Shown here: in pieces, positions 8,610-16,902 of the stretch
How the letters are laid out: every line of letters starts with the position of its first letter
Numbering within the stretch: position 1 is the first letter of the stretch
Assembly (NCBI RefSeq): GCF_028751195.1
Contig: NZ_CP066784.1
Span: 3,968,001-4,032,000, forward strand
DNA from: Alicyclobacillus sp. ALC3
GTDB lineage: Bacteria; Bacillota; Bacilli; Alicyclobacillales; Alicyclobacillaceae
Length of the DNA stretch: 64,000 nt
Reading direction: 5' to 3'
Program-made: the position numbers and the translations under genes
The notes under the pieces: generated by a model
What the model saw: only the letters and a program-made list of their open reading frames with translations
Told to the model about the DNA's origin: nothing
Databases searched by the model: none

Positions 8610-8963
8610 TTAGTGGTCGAGCGGAGCATTGGATGTCTGGCCGCGGTTGGAGTGGCCCTGTGTCGGTGCGCCATGAAGTGACTGGTCAACGCGACGCCAT
8701 GTGTTGAGTTCTGCGATGCGGCTTGCATAGTCAGAGACCTCAACGAAGTACGAGGCAATGGTGTCCCAATCTTCCTCGTGATGAATTGCGTCGAGAATGT
8801 CCTCGATGACCTGTTCAAACTTCATGATGCGCTCTGGTATTCGGGCTCGAATTCCTTCCCAGCGGTACACGACATCCTCTTGCTCTTCAGGCGATAAGGA
8901 CTCGAACGGAGTTGAGAGGTCTGGCAGTTCGATGCCGAGTCGCGGGTCTAGATTGAACTCCAC
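8610..8963 (-). CDS. small acidic hypothetical protein
   Basis: The preferred start is GTG 8963 because AAGGTG lies five bases upstream, giving 117 residues. A longer in-frame version from TTG 9011 has no ribosome site. The protein is acidic and mostly helical in appearance (SPEEQEDVVYRWEGIRARIP, then FEQVIEDILDAIHHEEDW), with no cysteine cluster, signal peptide or membrane span. I do not recognise a family. It is divergent from the methyltransferase gene that follows. Confidence 0.6.
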   Translation of the reverse strand: MEFNLDPRLGIELPDLSTPFESLSPEEQEDVVYRWEGIRARIPERIMKFEQVIEDILDAIHHEEDWDTIASYFVEVSDYASRIAELNTWRRVDQSLHGAPTQGHSNRGQTSNAPLDH

Positions 8964-9064
8964 ACTGTCACCTTCTTTTCTTGCTTCATCATAGGGGAAT
9001 TGGGGCGCCAACTCAACGGGTCTGTGCCGCGATCAAGCATTCAGCCGCGACAGGAGGTAAAGCA

Positions 9065-10558
9065 GTGCAGTCCTCCCCACAGGCAGTGCAAAACCTGAAA
9101 GCGATGTTGGAGACCGGCGTGTTCCTCGACCCGCTCTTGGTCAGTAACTTTTTACGCAACTCCGCGCAGTCGCCTGTTCAGACGGTTCGCAGCTTGGCAC
9201 GAGGTCTGGCTGCACAAATTTATACGAATTGTATGCACGAGGAAACCATCTCAGCAGAGGAAATTTTAGATCGACGCCCGTTTTCTCCGACCTTGTTGCG
9301 CTTGTGCCTAGTTGAGACGTTGATTTCTACAGCATTTGCGATTTCGCATGAAGAATACGGCAGGGAAGAACCGGAAGAGGCGTCCCTTGCTGCAGCTGCG
9401 GACAAGCTGACGGAGCTAGTCGCCCGAATTGGCTGTGGCGCCCTGTATGATGCCTACTTTATCATCGCCGGGTACGACACTCTTCAACCGCTTTACTTTC
9501 ACAAGCACATCACAGAGCAAGCCTTTCTCTCTGGAGTTCACCACCACCCATATCTTCCAGAAAACCTTGAGTTGTTCATGTTGGTGAGTTTGGCCACGCA
9601 AACGCTCCGTTTAAAGCGAGTCGGTCGCGTGCGAACAGTGCAGATCACGCGCCTAGGCATGCAAAGCTACCTCGAAGCTAAAGCGGTGATGCGCGAGTCC
9701 GGCTACTTTGACAGACGAGTGAAATTCGCGTATCTGTACTCGTTTGACACAGTCGAGGACTGGGACGCTATGTGCGATGTGGTTTGGCCGAATCACAGAC
9801 AGTTGCGGATTGACTTTCTCGATTTTCTCGGTGACCTGCGAGGCAAGCGTGTACTCGAAGTCGCCTGTGGGACAGGAGCTTTGACGTTTGACGCGAAACT
9901 GTCTGAACGAGTCGACGAGACGGGAGAACTGGTCGCTCTTGATATGTCTTCTGGGATGCTCGACCAAGCTCGGCGCAAATGGAAACAGTTGGGCCGCCCG
10001 TCGAACGTGACGCTTCAGTTGGGCAATGTCGAGAAAATGCCGTTTTCGGCCGCGTCCTTTGACCTGTGCGTCGGAGCTGCATTTCTGCACTTTGTCGATC
10101 CCGTTGCTGCGCTGCGCGAAATGGCCCGAACTGTCGTGACGGGTGGCATTGTCTCCGTATGGCAAGGCAGCTACTTTAGCCTCGACGCACCGTTTTTCCG
10201 TGACTGGTTTGAGCCGATTTTTGAGCTTGCGCGGCGTCGAAACGCTGAACGGCCGCAAAGCTATATGCCAGAGAGCGGCGAGACGATTGTCCGTTGGTTT
10301 GAACAAGCTGGCTTGAGGGATGTAGTGACCGAAAATGCCTCGCTCACCTGGGTGTTTGATGACCCGGAGACCATAGTGCAGCATGTCGTGCGCGGTGTCA
10401 GTTTTTTTGAAACAGAACTAATGGAACTGCCTTGGGACGACCGCCGTACGATCGTAGCTGAACTGGTCGACCGCGGACGAGACGTGTGCGCACGCTACCC
10501 CTTGCGTCACCGCACAATGTACTTACCGATGCACTGCATAAAAGGCGTGGTCCGCTGA
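9065..10558 (+). CDS. SAM-dependent methyltransferase with N-terminal helical domain
   Basis: GTG 9065 sits six bases after AGGAGGT, giving 497 residues. The first 240 or so are helical and unrecognised. A class I methyltransferase core begins near residue 255: VLEVACGTGAL (motif I), LVALDMSSGMLDQA (post I), NVEKMPFSAASFDLCVG (motif IV region) and the FVDPVAALREMARTV helix. This resembles UbiE/Methyltransf_11 proteins. The substrate is unknown. The next gene, an SDR oxidoreductase, starts 40 bases downstream and may be co-transcribed. Confidence 0.82.
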   Translation: MQSSPQAVQNLKAMLETGVFLDPLLVSNFLRNSAQSPVQTVRSLARGLAAQIYTNCMHEETISAEEILDRRPFSPTLLRLCLVETLISTAFAISHEEYGREEPEEASLAAAADKLTELVARIGCGALYDAYFIIAGYDTLQPLYFHKHITEQAFLSGVHHHPYLPENLELFMLVSLATQTLRLKRVGRVRTVQITRLGMQSYLEAKAVMRESGYFDRRVKFAYLYSFDTVEDWDAMCDVVWPNHRQLRIDFLDFLGDLRGKRVLEVACGTGALTFDAKLSERVDETGELVALDMSSGMLDQARRKWKQLGRPSNVTLQLGNVEKMPFSAASFDLCVGAAFLHFVDPVAALREMARTVVTGGIVSVWQGSYFSLDAPFFRDWFEPIFELARRRNAERPQSYMPESGETIVRWFEQAGLRDVVTENASLTWVFDDPETIVQHVVRGVSFFETELMELPWDDRRTIVAELVDRGRDVCARYPLRHRTMYLPMHCIKGVVR

Positions 10559-10598
10559 ACCACGTGGTATGATAAATGGACCGAAGGGAGTTGCGTCA

Positions 10599-11390
10599 AT
10601 GAGTCAGCGCGTGGCCTTCCTGACAAGTGGCGGCAAGGGCCTTGGCTATGCAGGTGTTCGCGCGCTGTTAGAAGCGGGCTGGGATGTGTTTTTTACCTAC
10701 GGAAACAGTGCGGACGAAGCAGCACAACTCGTCTCGCGTGCGCACGCGCTCGGTCGCCGCGCGCACGGCCGACCTGTCGATTTGCTTGAGCAGAGCGAGG
10801 TTGTAAGCGCCATCGAGGCTTGTCAGCAGGAGTTTGGGGAGATCGATGCACTCATCCATAATTTCGGCCCATTTGTCTTTGAGCGTCTGCCGCTTGCTGA
10901 ATACTCGGACGAGCAGTGGCGACGGATGATCGACGGGAACTTGAGCAATTTTTTCTGGATGTACCGTGTGGTGGTTCAAAGCATGCGCGACCGTCGGTTC
11001 GGCCGTATTATCACGGTGGGCAGTGACGGTGCAGCGGTGGCTGCAGGGTGGAACCGCCGGGCAGCGTACGCGGCGGCGAAGTCTGGGCTGGCCTCGCTCA
11101 CTAGGTCAATTGCGCGGGAAGAGCGGGAGTACGGGATTACAGCGAACATGGTTTGTCCGGGAGACATCCGCGGAGATTTGAAAATGCGCATGATTCGGGA
11201 AGCAGATGCACCGACTTCCGGTGAACAGCGTGCTCCGGTTGGAGAAGATGTGGCCCGCGCCGTGGTCTTCTTGTGTGACGAACACAGTCAGCAGGTGAAC
11301 GGAACCGTGATGGAAGTAACGGGAGCACAGGAGATTCGAGCGAGAGACAGCTTCTCTTCACGCGACGCGAGTCCAAAGTCAGATCGTTAG
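10599..11390 (+). CDS. short-chain dehydrogenase/reductase (FabG-like)
   Basis: 263 residues from ATG 10599, preceded by GAAGGGAG. The cofactor loop is TSGGKGLGYAG, a variant of TGxxxGxG. The active site has Ser in VGSDGAA and YAAAK, and LIHNFGPF stands where classical enzymes have NNAG. The C-terminal region has the VCPGDI turn. It is probably an NAD(P)-dependent oxidoreductase of unknown substrate, close in sequence style to 3-oxoacyl reductases. It lies between a methyltransferase and an aminotransferase gene. Confidence 0.85.
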   Translation: MSQRVAFLTSGGKGLGYAGVRALLEAGWDVFFTYGNSADEAAQLVSRAHALGRRAHGRPVDLLEQSEVVSAIEACQQEFGEIDALIHNFGPFVFERLPLAEYSDEQWRRMIDGNLSNFFWMYRVVVQSMRDRRFGRIITVGSDGAAVAAGWNRRAAYAAAKSGLASLTRSIAREEREYGITANMVCPGDIRGDLKMRMIREADAPTSGEQRAPVGEDVARAVVFLCDEHSQQVNGTVMEVTGAQEIRARDSFSSRDASPKSDR

Positions 11391-11494
11391 TCAGCAGGAG
11401 AAGAGATGTGTCTTGTCCAACAAGACAAAGGAGAGCTCAGATCGCGCTACAGTTTCAGGGTGATGGGTCGGCGAACACAGAGGGGGGCGTCAAC

Positions 11495-12655
11495 GTGGCG
11501 CATGTGGACAACCTGCGAAGGCACTTTCCGGCCGTGCGGAACACGGCTTTTTTGGACACCGGATCGTTTGGTGCATTGCCAGATGTCGCGGTACGAGCGA
11601 TGCAAGACACGCTGACTTGGGAACTGACGCAAGGGCGGTTGGCAGCTGCGTACGCAGAGCGACTGATTGTGGCACAGAGACAACTACGGGATCAACTCGC
11701 TTCGCTCCTTGGTGGGGACGCTTCTGGGTTTATGTTGACAGACGGTACAACACACGGTCTGAACACAATCTTGTGGGGGTTGCCGCTACAACCTGGTGAC
11801 GAAGTGATTGTTACAGACGTAGAGCACGAAGGAGCCGTGTTGCCGGCGTTCGTGCAAAGGCAGCGGCGGGATGTAGTAGTCAAAGTCATTGACGGCACTC
11901 TTCCGGCTGAAAGCATGGTCAGCATGCTCGACCGTACAATCACGCCACGGACCCGGCTCATCCTCTGTTCGCATGTGTCTCGCGGCACTGGTCACCGGCT
12001 TGCGCTTGAGCAAATTGTTCAGGTTGCTCACGCTCGCGGTGTATATGTCGCGGTTGATGGGGCTCAGGGCGCTGGTGCAGAACCGTTTGATTTGCGGGCG
12101 TCAGGAGTCGATTTTTACGTTTTTCCTGGTCACAAGTGGCTTTGTGGGCCCGTTGGTGTCGGCGCGTTGTACGTGCGACGGCAGGTGCAGGGTGTGCTCG
12201 AGCAGACGTTTATCGGGGCGCACTCTTTGGCCGAGCCTGATGCGTGGAATTGGTCGGGGACATACCTAGCTGCTCCGGGAGTATCGCGTTTTGAGCATAC
12301 TCGCGGTGGTCTGGCCAAGTGGGTGGGGTGGCTTGAGAGTCTGCAATTTCTTCGAGTAACAGCTGGTTGGGATTATGCGTACACACACATTCAGGGCTTG
12401 TCGGGGCAGTTAATGGAGATGCTGCTCGATTTTGATCACGTTCGCGTCGTCACTCCTCGCGACCGCCGCGTGGGTCTGGTGCACTTTCGGGTACATCAAG
12501 TGGACGCCGTTTCTTTCGTGCGGTCTGCAGCTGAACGCGACGTGATGGTACGCGCGGTTCCGGAGCGGCAGTTAATTCGGGTATCCACCGCTGTGTACAA
12601 CACCGAAGACGACTTGACAAGGCTCGTGAACGTGGTGAAAGCGGCAAGGGGGTAG
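11495..12655 (+). CDS. class V aminotransferase (cysteine desulfurase/isopenicillin-N epimerase-like)
   Basis: GTG 11495 follows GAGGGGGG with seven-base spacing. An upstream in-frame start at 11408 lacks support. The 386-residue protein has fold type I PLP features: LTDGTTHGLNTI, the VEHEGAVLP loop, SHVSRGTGHRLALEQI, VDGAQGAGAEP with the PLP-binding Asp, and FPGHKWLCGPVGVG with the Schiff-base Lys. No catalytic cysteine loop typical of IscS/NifS is evident, so an epimerase, lyase or aminotransferase role is as likely as desulfuration. Confidence 0.87.
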   Translation: MAHVDNLRRHFPAVRNTAFLDTGSFGALPDVAVRAMQDTLTWELTQGRLAAAYAERLIVAQRQLRDQLASLLGGDASGFMLTDGTTHGLNTILWGLPLQPGDEVIVTDVEHEGAVLPAFVQRQRRDVVVKVIDGTLPAESMVSMLDRTITPRTRLILCSHVSRGTGHRLALEQIVQVAHARGVYVAVDGAQGAGAEPFDLRASGVDFYVFPGHKWLCGPVGVGALYVRRQVQGVLEQTFIGAHSLAEPDAWNWSGTYLAAPGVSRFEHTRGGLAKWVGWLESLQFLRVTAGWDYAYTHIQGLSGQLMEMLLDFDHVRVVTPRDRRVGLVHFRVHQVDAVSFVRSAAERDVMVRAVPERQLIRVSTAVYNTEDDLTRLVNVVKAARG

Positions 12656-12668
12656 CAGACTTCTGGCT

Positions 12669-12800
12669 TCACTTTGGCCCAGGGGTTGTCTTCCTGTCTT
12701 CTTCACTCCGGCTGTGGTCACGTAGGCGGCGCAGGATGATGAACTCGAGCGCAATGGCGAACAGTACGCACAGGGCAAAGTACAGTGGGTGGTCGCGCAA
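12669..12800 (-). CDS. 43-residue single-span membrane protein
   Basis: TTG 12800 lies nine bases after AGGAG and encodes a 43-residue protein. A short N-terminus (MRDHPLY) leads into one hydrophobic span of about 19 residues (FALCVLFAIALEFIIL). A strongly charged cytoplasmic tail follows (RRLRDHSRSEEDRKTTPGPK). Span, positive-inside tail and ribosome site together suggest a real gene although it is very short. Function unknown. It runs convergently to the aminotransferase gene. Confidence 0.5.
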   Translation of the reverse strand: MRDHPLYFALCVLFAIALEFIILRRLRDHSRSEEDRKTTPGPK

Positions 12801-12889
12801 GCTGATGCACTCCTGTCCAATTAGGTCCTCATCGTAAGTTTTCTCCAAACACCGGTTTTCAATTCAATTTGACCATACAGCGTTCGTGG

Positions 12890-12935
12890 AAGATGACATG
12901 TGGGTGCTCGACTGCGAGCACCCACATGTCATCTT
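12890..12935. terminator. perfect 21-bp inverted repeat (hairpin) downstream of the DUF4097 gene
   Basis: Arms 12890-12910 and 12915-12935 are exact reverse complements, with loop ACTG. It lies 35 bases past the stop of the minus-strand DUF4097 gene, so transcription termination is the simplest role. There is no T-run on the minus side (CATCTTCC), which is unusual for an intrinsic terminator. Confidence 0.6.
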
Positions 12936-12969
12936 TGCACAGCCGTTTGTGCCACAGAGGTGTGTCTCT

Positions 12970-13998
12970 CTACACTCGCACGCGAATTCCGCCGTTCTTT
13001 GTTTCCAGCGTAATGTACGACTCTATCGCGCGCGTCGCGGAAGTGTCGCTTGGCTCCAGTTCATCAGAAGTGTTCAGATTTAGTTCGAAGCGGGCGTGGT
13101 TCGGCCGGGCAGGGTCGTCAAACTCGTGCGTGACGTCACCGCTAAACTGTATTTTCCCGTTCACCGTCGTGGCGGTACCGACGCAGTGTAAGTCAGCAGC
13201 TATGCCATCGACGCTGATTTTTCCGTTTTTGGTCGATGCATATACGCTGCGACAATTGCTTGTGATGCTGTGTAGGAGTTCGATATTCCCTGACTCGGCT
13301 GTGGCTCGAAGGCGCTCGACCTCCGCCTCGTGAACCCAAATGTTTCCATTCGACGAATCAACTTGTAAATTGACGGCGTCAAGTGTGTCTGCGTGGATGG
13401 TGCCATTGTGTGTTTTGCAGATTAGGCGTCCAAATTTGCGCGGCACGTAGATGTCCACATTGGTACTGACGACTGCATCTTTGCTCTGTGCGATGGTCAA
13501 TTGATAGCTGTCGTCACTTCGGTCTGCCTGCAGTGAACTCTCCAGCACCCGTTTGGCATCCATCAGGCTCTCTGCTTTCACCTGACCGCGTACGTGCAGT
13601 CTTACTGTGGGCTCATCCCACGACGTGATCTGAATGCGTCCGTTGCGCGCTTCCACTGCGACTGTCTGAACCGACTCAGGCAGTGATACTTCGGTAGAAG
13701 CCGATAACGTAGAAGTGGACGGACCGCTGCTCCAAGTCTCAATCTGTTGCTCCACCTGCCGGCGCACCTCGCCTAACGACTGCGACACCGCTGCAGTCAC
13801 CTGTGAGCCGATGTGTTTTAATTCCTCCAGCCGCGCTCGGTCAATGCTAGGGAGGTTGGACAGGCTGAGATCAAGCTTTCTTGGCGATGGTTTCCGTCCC
13901 GTGCTTCGGTTCACTTCAGCCAACAGCAGGTCGGCTTGTTCTACGGTCAATTTTCCGTCAGCAAGGAGTTGCAGAATTCGTTTTCGCTCTTCACTCAT
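12970..13998 (-). CDS. DUF4097 beta-helix protein with SHOCT-like N-terminus (YvlB-like)
   Basis: 342 residues from ATG 13998. The N-terminus (RILQLLADGKLTVEQADLLLAEV) is a SHOCT-like helical module. After a linker, residues from about 110 to the end are repeated short beta strands of the type VEARNGRIQI, KTHNGTIHAD, DSSNGNIWVH, ESGNIELLH and STKNGKISVDG, the Asn-Gly turns of the DUF4097 fold. B. subtilis YvlB has this architecture and belongs to an envelope-stress-linked cluster, which is family knowledge. One base separates it from the regulator gene, so they form an operon. Confidence 0.82.
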   Translation of the reverse strand: MSEERKRILQLLADGKLTVEQADLLLAEVNRSTGRKPSPRKLDLSLSNLPSIDRARLEELKHIGSQVTAAVSQSLGEVRRQVEQQIETWSSGPSTSTLSASTEVSLPESVQTVAVEARNGRIQITSWDEPTVRLHVRGQVKAESLMDAKRVLESSLQADRSDDSYQLTIAQSKDAVVSTNVDIYVPRKFGRLICKTHNGTIHADTLDAVNLQVDSSNGNIWVHEAEVERLRATAESGNIELLHSITSNCRSVYASTKNGKISVDGIAADLHCVGTATTVNGKIQFSGDVTHEFDDPARPNHARFELNLNTSDELEPSDTSATRAIESYITLETKNGGIRVRV

Positions 13999-13999
13999 G

Positions 14000-14437
14000 T
14001 CACTTATCTCCCTTCAGCAGTTCGAGTGCATCTTCAAACGAAAGAGTGCCCGCGTCGAGTCCGTCGAGTGCCGCTGTGGTGACGCTTCGGGAAGCCGACT
14101 CGTCATCTGTGCCCTCTAGCGCGCTATAACCCATTGCCTGAATGATTTGGTCGAGACGCGAACGAACCGTTGGGTAGGAGATCTTGAGCTCACGCTCGAC
14201 CTCTCTAATGTTCCCGCGGCAGCGTAAGAACACCTCGGCAAACTGCAGTTGCTCAGCGTTCAGGCGTTGTAGTCCAGGGGCTTCAAACGCGCCTTGGACG
14301 CACGTATCACACTCCGGACAGGTGAGTTCAGTCACCATCATGCGACTCTGGCATGCCGGACAATGGACGGGTGCAGGATATGCAGAAACGTCGCCTCGGA
14401 TGGATTGGAGAACTCGAATTGGTCGCCGCACTTTCAT
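14000..14437 (-). CDS. DUF2089 family zinc-ribbon helix-turn-helix regulator
   Basis: 145 residues from ATG 14437 with AAAAGGGAGTGA upstream. An N-terminal zinc ribbon (CPACQSRMMVTELTCPECD) is followed by a helix-turn-helix (QLQFAEVFLRCRGNIREVERELKISYPTVRSRLDQII), the standard DUF2089 layout. The C-terminal tail (LDAGTLSFEDALELLKGD) resembles the SHOCT-like module of its operon partner. It is probably a transcription regulator of its own operon. The direct repeat in its promoter fits that. Confidence 0.85.
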   Translation of the reverse strand: MKVRRPIRVLQSIRGDVSAYPAPVHCPACQSRMMVTELTCPECDTCVQGAFEAPGLQRLNAEQLQFAEVFLRCRGNIREVERELKISYPTVRSRLDQIIQAMGYSALEGTDDESASRSVTTAALDGLDAGTLSFEDALELLKGDK

Positions 14438-14481
14438 AGACGGTCACTCCCTTTTGATGAACCTGCCTGTTTGTATTAACG

Positions 14482-14510
14482 ATGTTAAAACTAATACTTA
14501 ATATTGTCAA
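14482..14510 (-). promoter_or_regulatory. near-consensus sigma-A promoter of the DUF2089-DUF4097 operon
   Basis: On the minus strand TTGACA (14505-14510) and TAACAT (14482-14487) are separated by exactly 17 bases. TTTAACATC occurs upstream of the -35 box and again over the -10 box, a direct repeat that could be an operator. Confidence 0.75.
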
Positions 14511-14759
14511 TACAGATGTTAAACAAGTGTGAATATGTGAGTAGGAATTTAAGTTTCACCTGCACGTTGGATGAACCGTGCACACTCGCTGCCCGTCGCC
14601 GCGCAGGTCCGTTCAGTCACGCCTGGATTGTGTTGAACTGCGGGCTGACGACGCGTCTCACTCCGTGTCATAATAAGGTGGAAATGATTGCGCCGCCGCA
14701 GCGGAAACGTGGTTGACAACTGCACAGTTCCAGTCGGCGTAGAGGAAGGGGAGCGCGGC

Positions 14760-15611
14760 ATGGAGGTCTATCAGGTCGGGGTTGTGGGCGCAGGCACGAT
14801 GGGAGCCGGTATCGCCCAAACAGCCGCTGCTGCAGGGTACCAAGTGTTGCTTTACGACGTCAGTGAGGAAGCAGTCGAACGGGCATTTACAAGTATCACC
14901 GCGCGCATGGCGCACGATGTGCGTAAGGACCGCATTAGTCAAGCAGACAGTGATGCGCTCCTGCGCCGTTTGAAACCGAGTACGAGCCTTGCGGAGTTTG
15001 CAAGGGTGCAGTACGTGATTGAGGCGGCAACAGAGAAGATGGACGTGAAGAAGTTGCTGTTTCGCGAACTAGACCAGGTTTGCAGACCAGAAACCGTTCT
15101 GGCAACGAACACGTCCGGTTTGTCGATCACGGAGATTGCGTCCGCAACGGAGCGACCCGACCTTGTCATCGGCACACACTTTTTCAACCCGGTACCGGTG
15201 ATGAAACTTGTCGAGATCATCCGTGGTCAGGACACTTCCGAAGACGCAGTGGAAGTAGCGATGTCTGTGTGTGAGAGAATGGGCAAAGACTGCATCGACG
15301 TCAAAGAGGCGCCGCTGTTCGTCGTCAACCGGATTCTCGTACCGATGCTGAACGAGGCTATCTTTGTCTTGCAGGAAGGGCTGGCAAGCCCGGAAGACAT
15401 CGACAAGGGCATGATGCTTGGTGCAAATCATCCGATTGGCCCGCTGGCGCTCGCTGACCTGGTCGGGCTCGATACGCTGCTGTTTGTCGCACAAACGCTG
15501 TTCAGTGAGACTGGCGACCCTAAGTATCGCCCTGCTCCGCTGTTACGGCAAATGGTCCGCGCGAACAAACTTGGACGCAAGAGCGGCCGAGGCTTCTACA
15601 GCTACGAATAA
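14760..15611 (+). CDS. hbd: 3-hydroxyacyl-CoA (3-hydroxybutyryl-CoA) dehydrogenase
   Basis: 283 residues from ATG 14760, preceded by AAGGGGAG. The NAD-binding loop VGAGTMGAGIAQ is at the N-terminus, followed by IEAATEKMDVKK, the ATNTSGLSIT segment, HFFNPVPVMKLVE with the catalytic His, and a dimerisation domain (NRILVPMLNEAI, then GANHPIGPLALADL). Length and order match monofunctional Hbd/PaaH enzymes that oxidise (S)-3-hydroxyacyl-CoA. The thiolase gene follows after 27 bases, so both act in beta-oxidation or in the reverse C4 route. Confidence 0.93.
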   Translation: MEVYQVGVVGAGTMGAGIAQTAAAAGYQVLLYDVSEEAVERAFTSITARMAHDVRKDRISQADSDALLRRLKPSTSLAEFARVQYVIEAATEKMDVKKLLFRELDQVCRPETVLATNTSGLSITEIASATERPDLVIGTHFFNPVPVMKLVEIIRGQDTSEDAVEVAMSVCERMGKDCIDVKEAPLFVVNRILVPMLNEAIFVLQEGLASPEDIDKGMMLGANHPIGPLALADLVGLDTLLFVAQTLFSETGDPKYRPAPLLRQMVRANKLGRKSGRGFYSYE

Positions 15612-15638
15612 CTTTGCCACACGAAGGAGAGATGGTCG

Positions 15639-16823
15639 ATGGCAAGACAGGTGTTTCTGCTCGAAGGGGCGCGAACCGCGTTTGGATCATTTGGCGGTGG
15701 CCTGACAGGCGTCAACGCGACAGAACTCGGTACAGTTGCTGCCAAGGCAGCGCTGGAGCGCGCAGGTGTCGACCCTGGCGATGTCGATAACGTGGTGTTC
15801 GGCAACGTCATCGGGGGACACAACGGCGCAGCCTACATTGCGCGCCACATCGGGCTTGACTCAGGTGTGCCACAGAGTACACCCGCTCTCACGGTCAATC
15901 GCCTGTGTGGATCCGGTCTACAGGCGGTCGTCTCAGCGACGAAAGATATCCTGCTCGGCGACAGCGAAGTCGGCCTCGCCGGCGGCGCTGAAAACATGAG
16001 CCAGACACCGTATCTCTTGCGCGGTGCACGGTTTGGAATGCGGATGGGCGATGGGAAGGCGGTCGACCTGCTGTCTGAGGTGTTGACCGACTGCCGCGGG
16101 AACCTGCCGATGGGCATCACAGCGGAGAACCTCGCCAAACGCTACAACATCTCTCGCGAAGAGCAGGACGAGTTCGCTCTGCTCAGCCACCAACGAGCGG
16201 CCGCAGCGCGCGCGTCCGGGCGGCTCGCGAAGGAGATCGCGCCGGTGACCATCAAAGGGCGCAAGGGCGATACCGTGATCGAACACGACGAACACATCCG
16301 GCCCGACACAAGCATGGAGAGCCTTGCGAAGCTGAAGCCGGCGTTCGACCGCGAGGGCACGGTGTCGGCGGGAAACGCGAGCGGGATTAATGACGGAGCC
16401 GGGGCGGTCTTGGTCGCGTCCGCTGAGGCTGTGCAACAGCACGGGTACAACCCGCTTGCCCGCGTGGTCAGCTACGGCGTCGCTGGCGTCGACCCAGCTT
16501 ACATGGGCATCGGCCCGGTGCCTGCCATTCGCCAGGCGTTGGCGGCTGCGGCACTCGACGCAAAGGACATTGCACTGTTTGAGGTCAACGAGGCATTCGC
16601 ATCGCAGTACATCAGCGTGGAGAAAGAACTCGACCTGCCGCGTGACCGGACCAACGTAAACGGCGGAGCGATCGCGCTTGGACACCCGGTCGGTGCGAGT
16701 GGCGCGCGGTTGCTCTTGACTTTGGCGTACGAACTGCGCGAGCGCGGGGACCGCTACGGTGTGGCGTCGCTGTGCATTGGTGGGGGTCAAGGGATCGCGA
16801 TCGTCATCGAAGCAATCCGGTGA
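15639..16823 (+). CDS. acetyl-CoA C-acetyltransferase (thiolase)
   Basis: 394 residues from ATG 15639 after GAAGGAGAG. Thiolase signatures are all present: VNRLCGSGLQA with the acylated Cys near residue 89, VNEAFASQY, NVNGGAIALGHPVGASGAR with the catalytic His, and the C-terminal Cys in SLCIGGGQG. It interconverts acetyl-CoA and acetoacetyl-CoA or cleaves 3-ketoacyl-CoA. The preceding gene supplies the 3-hydroxyacyl-CoA dehydrogenase step. Biosynthetic and degradative forms cannot be separated from sequence alone. Confidence 0.94.
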   Translation: MARQVFLLEGARTAFGSFGGGLTGVNATELGTVAAKAALERAGVDPGDVDNVVFGNVIGGHNGAAYIARHIGLDSGVPQSTPALTVNRLCGSGLQAVVSATKDILLGDSEVGLAGGAENMSQTPYLLRGARFGMRMGDGKAVDLLSEVLTDCRGNLPMGITAENLAKRYNISREEQDEFALLSHQRAAAARASGRLAKEIAPVTIKGRKGDTVIEHDEHIRPDTSMESLAKLKPAFDREGTVSAGNASGINDGAGAVLVASAEAVQQHGYNPLARVVSYGVAGVDPAYMGIGPVPAIRQALAAAALDAKDIALFEVNEAFASQYISVEKELDLPRDRTNVNGGAIALGHPVGASGARLLLTLAYELRERGDRYGVASLCIGGGQGIAIVIEAIR

Positions 16824-16902
16824 GGCAGCAATCCTTTGAGACAGCAATCCTTTGACGCAACAGTCTAGGCGGAGTTCTGATCAATTCTTGGGAGGGCCCT
16901 TC

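Noticed and set aside
15933..16847. 304-codon frame antisense to the thiolase gene
   Set aside because: It mirrors codon bias of the thiolase gene and encodes no recognisable motif.
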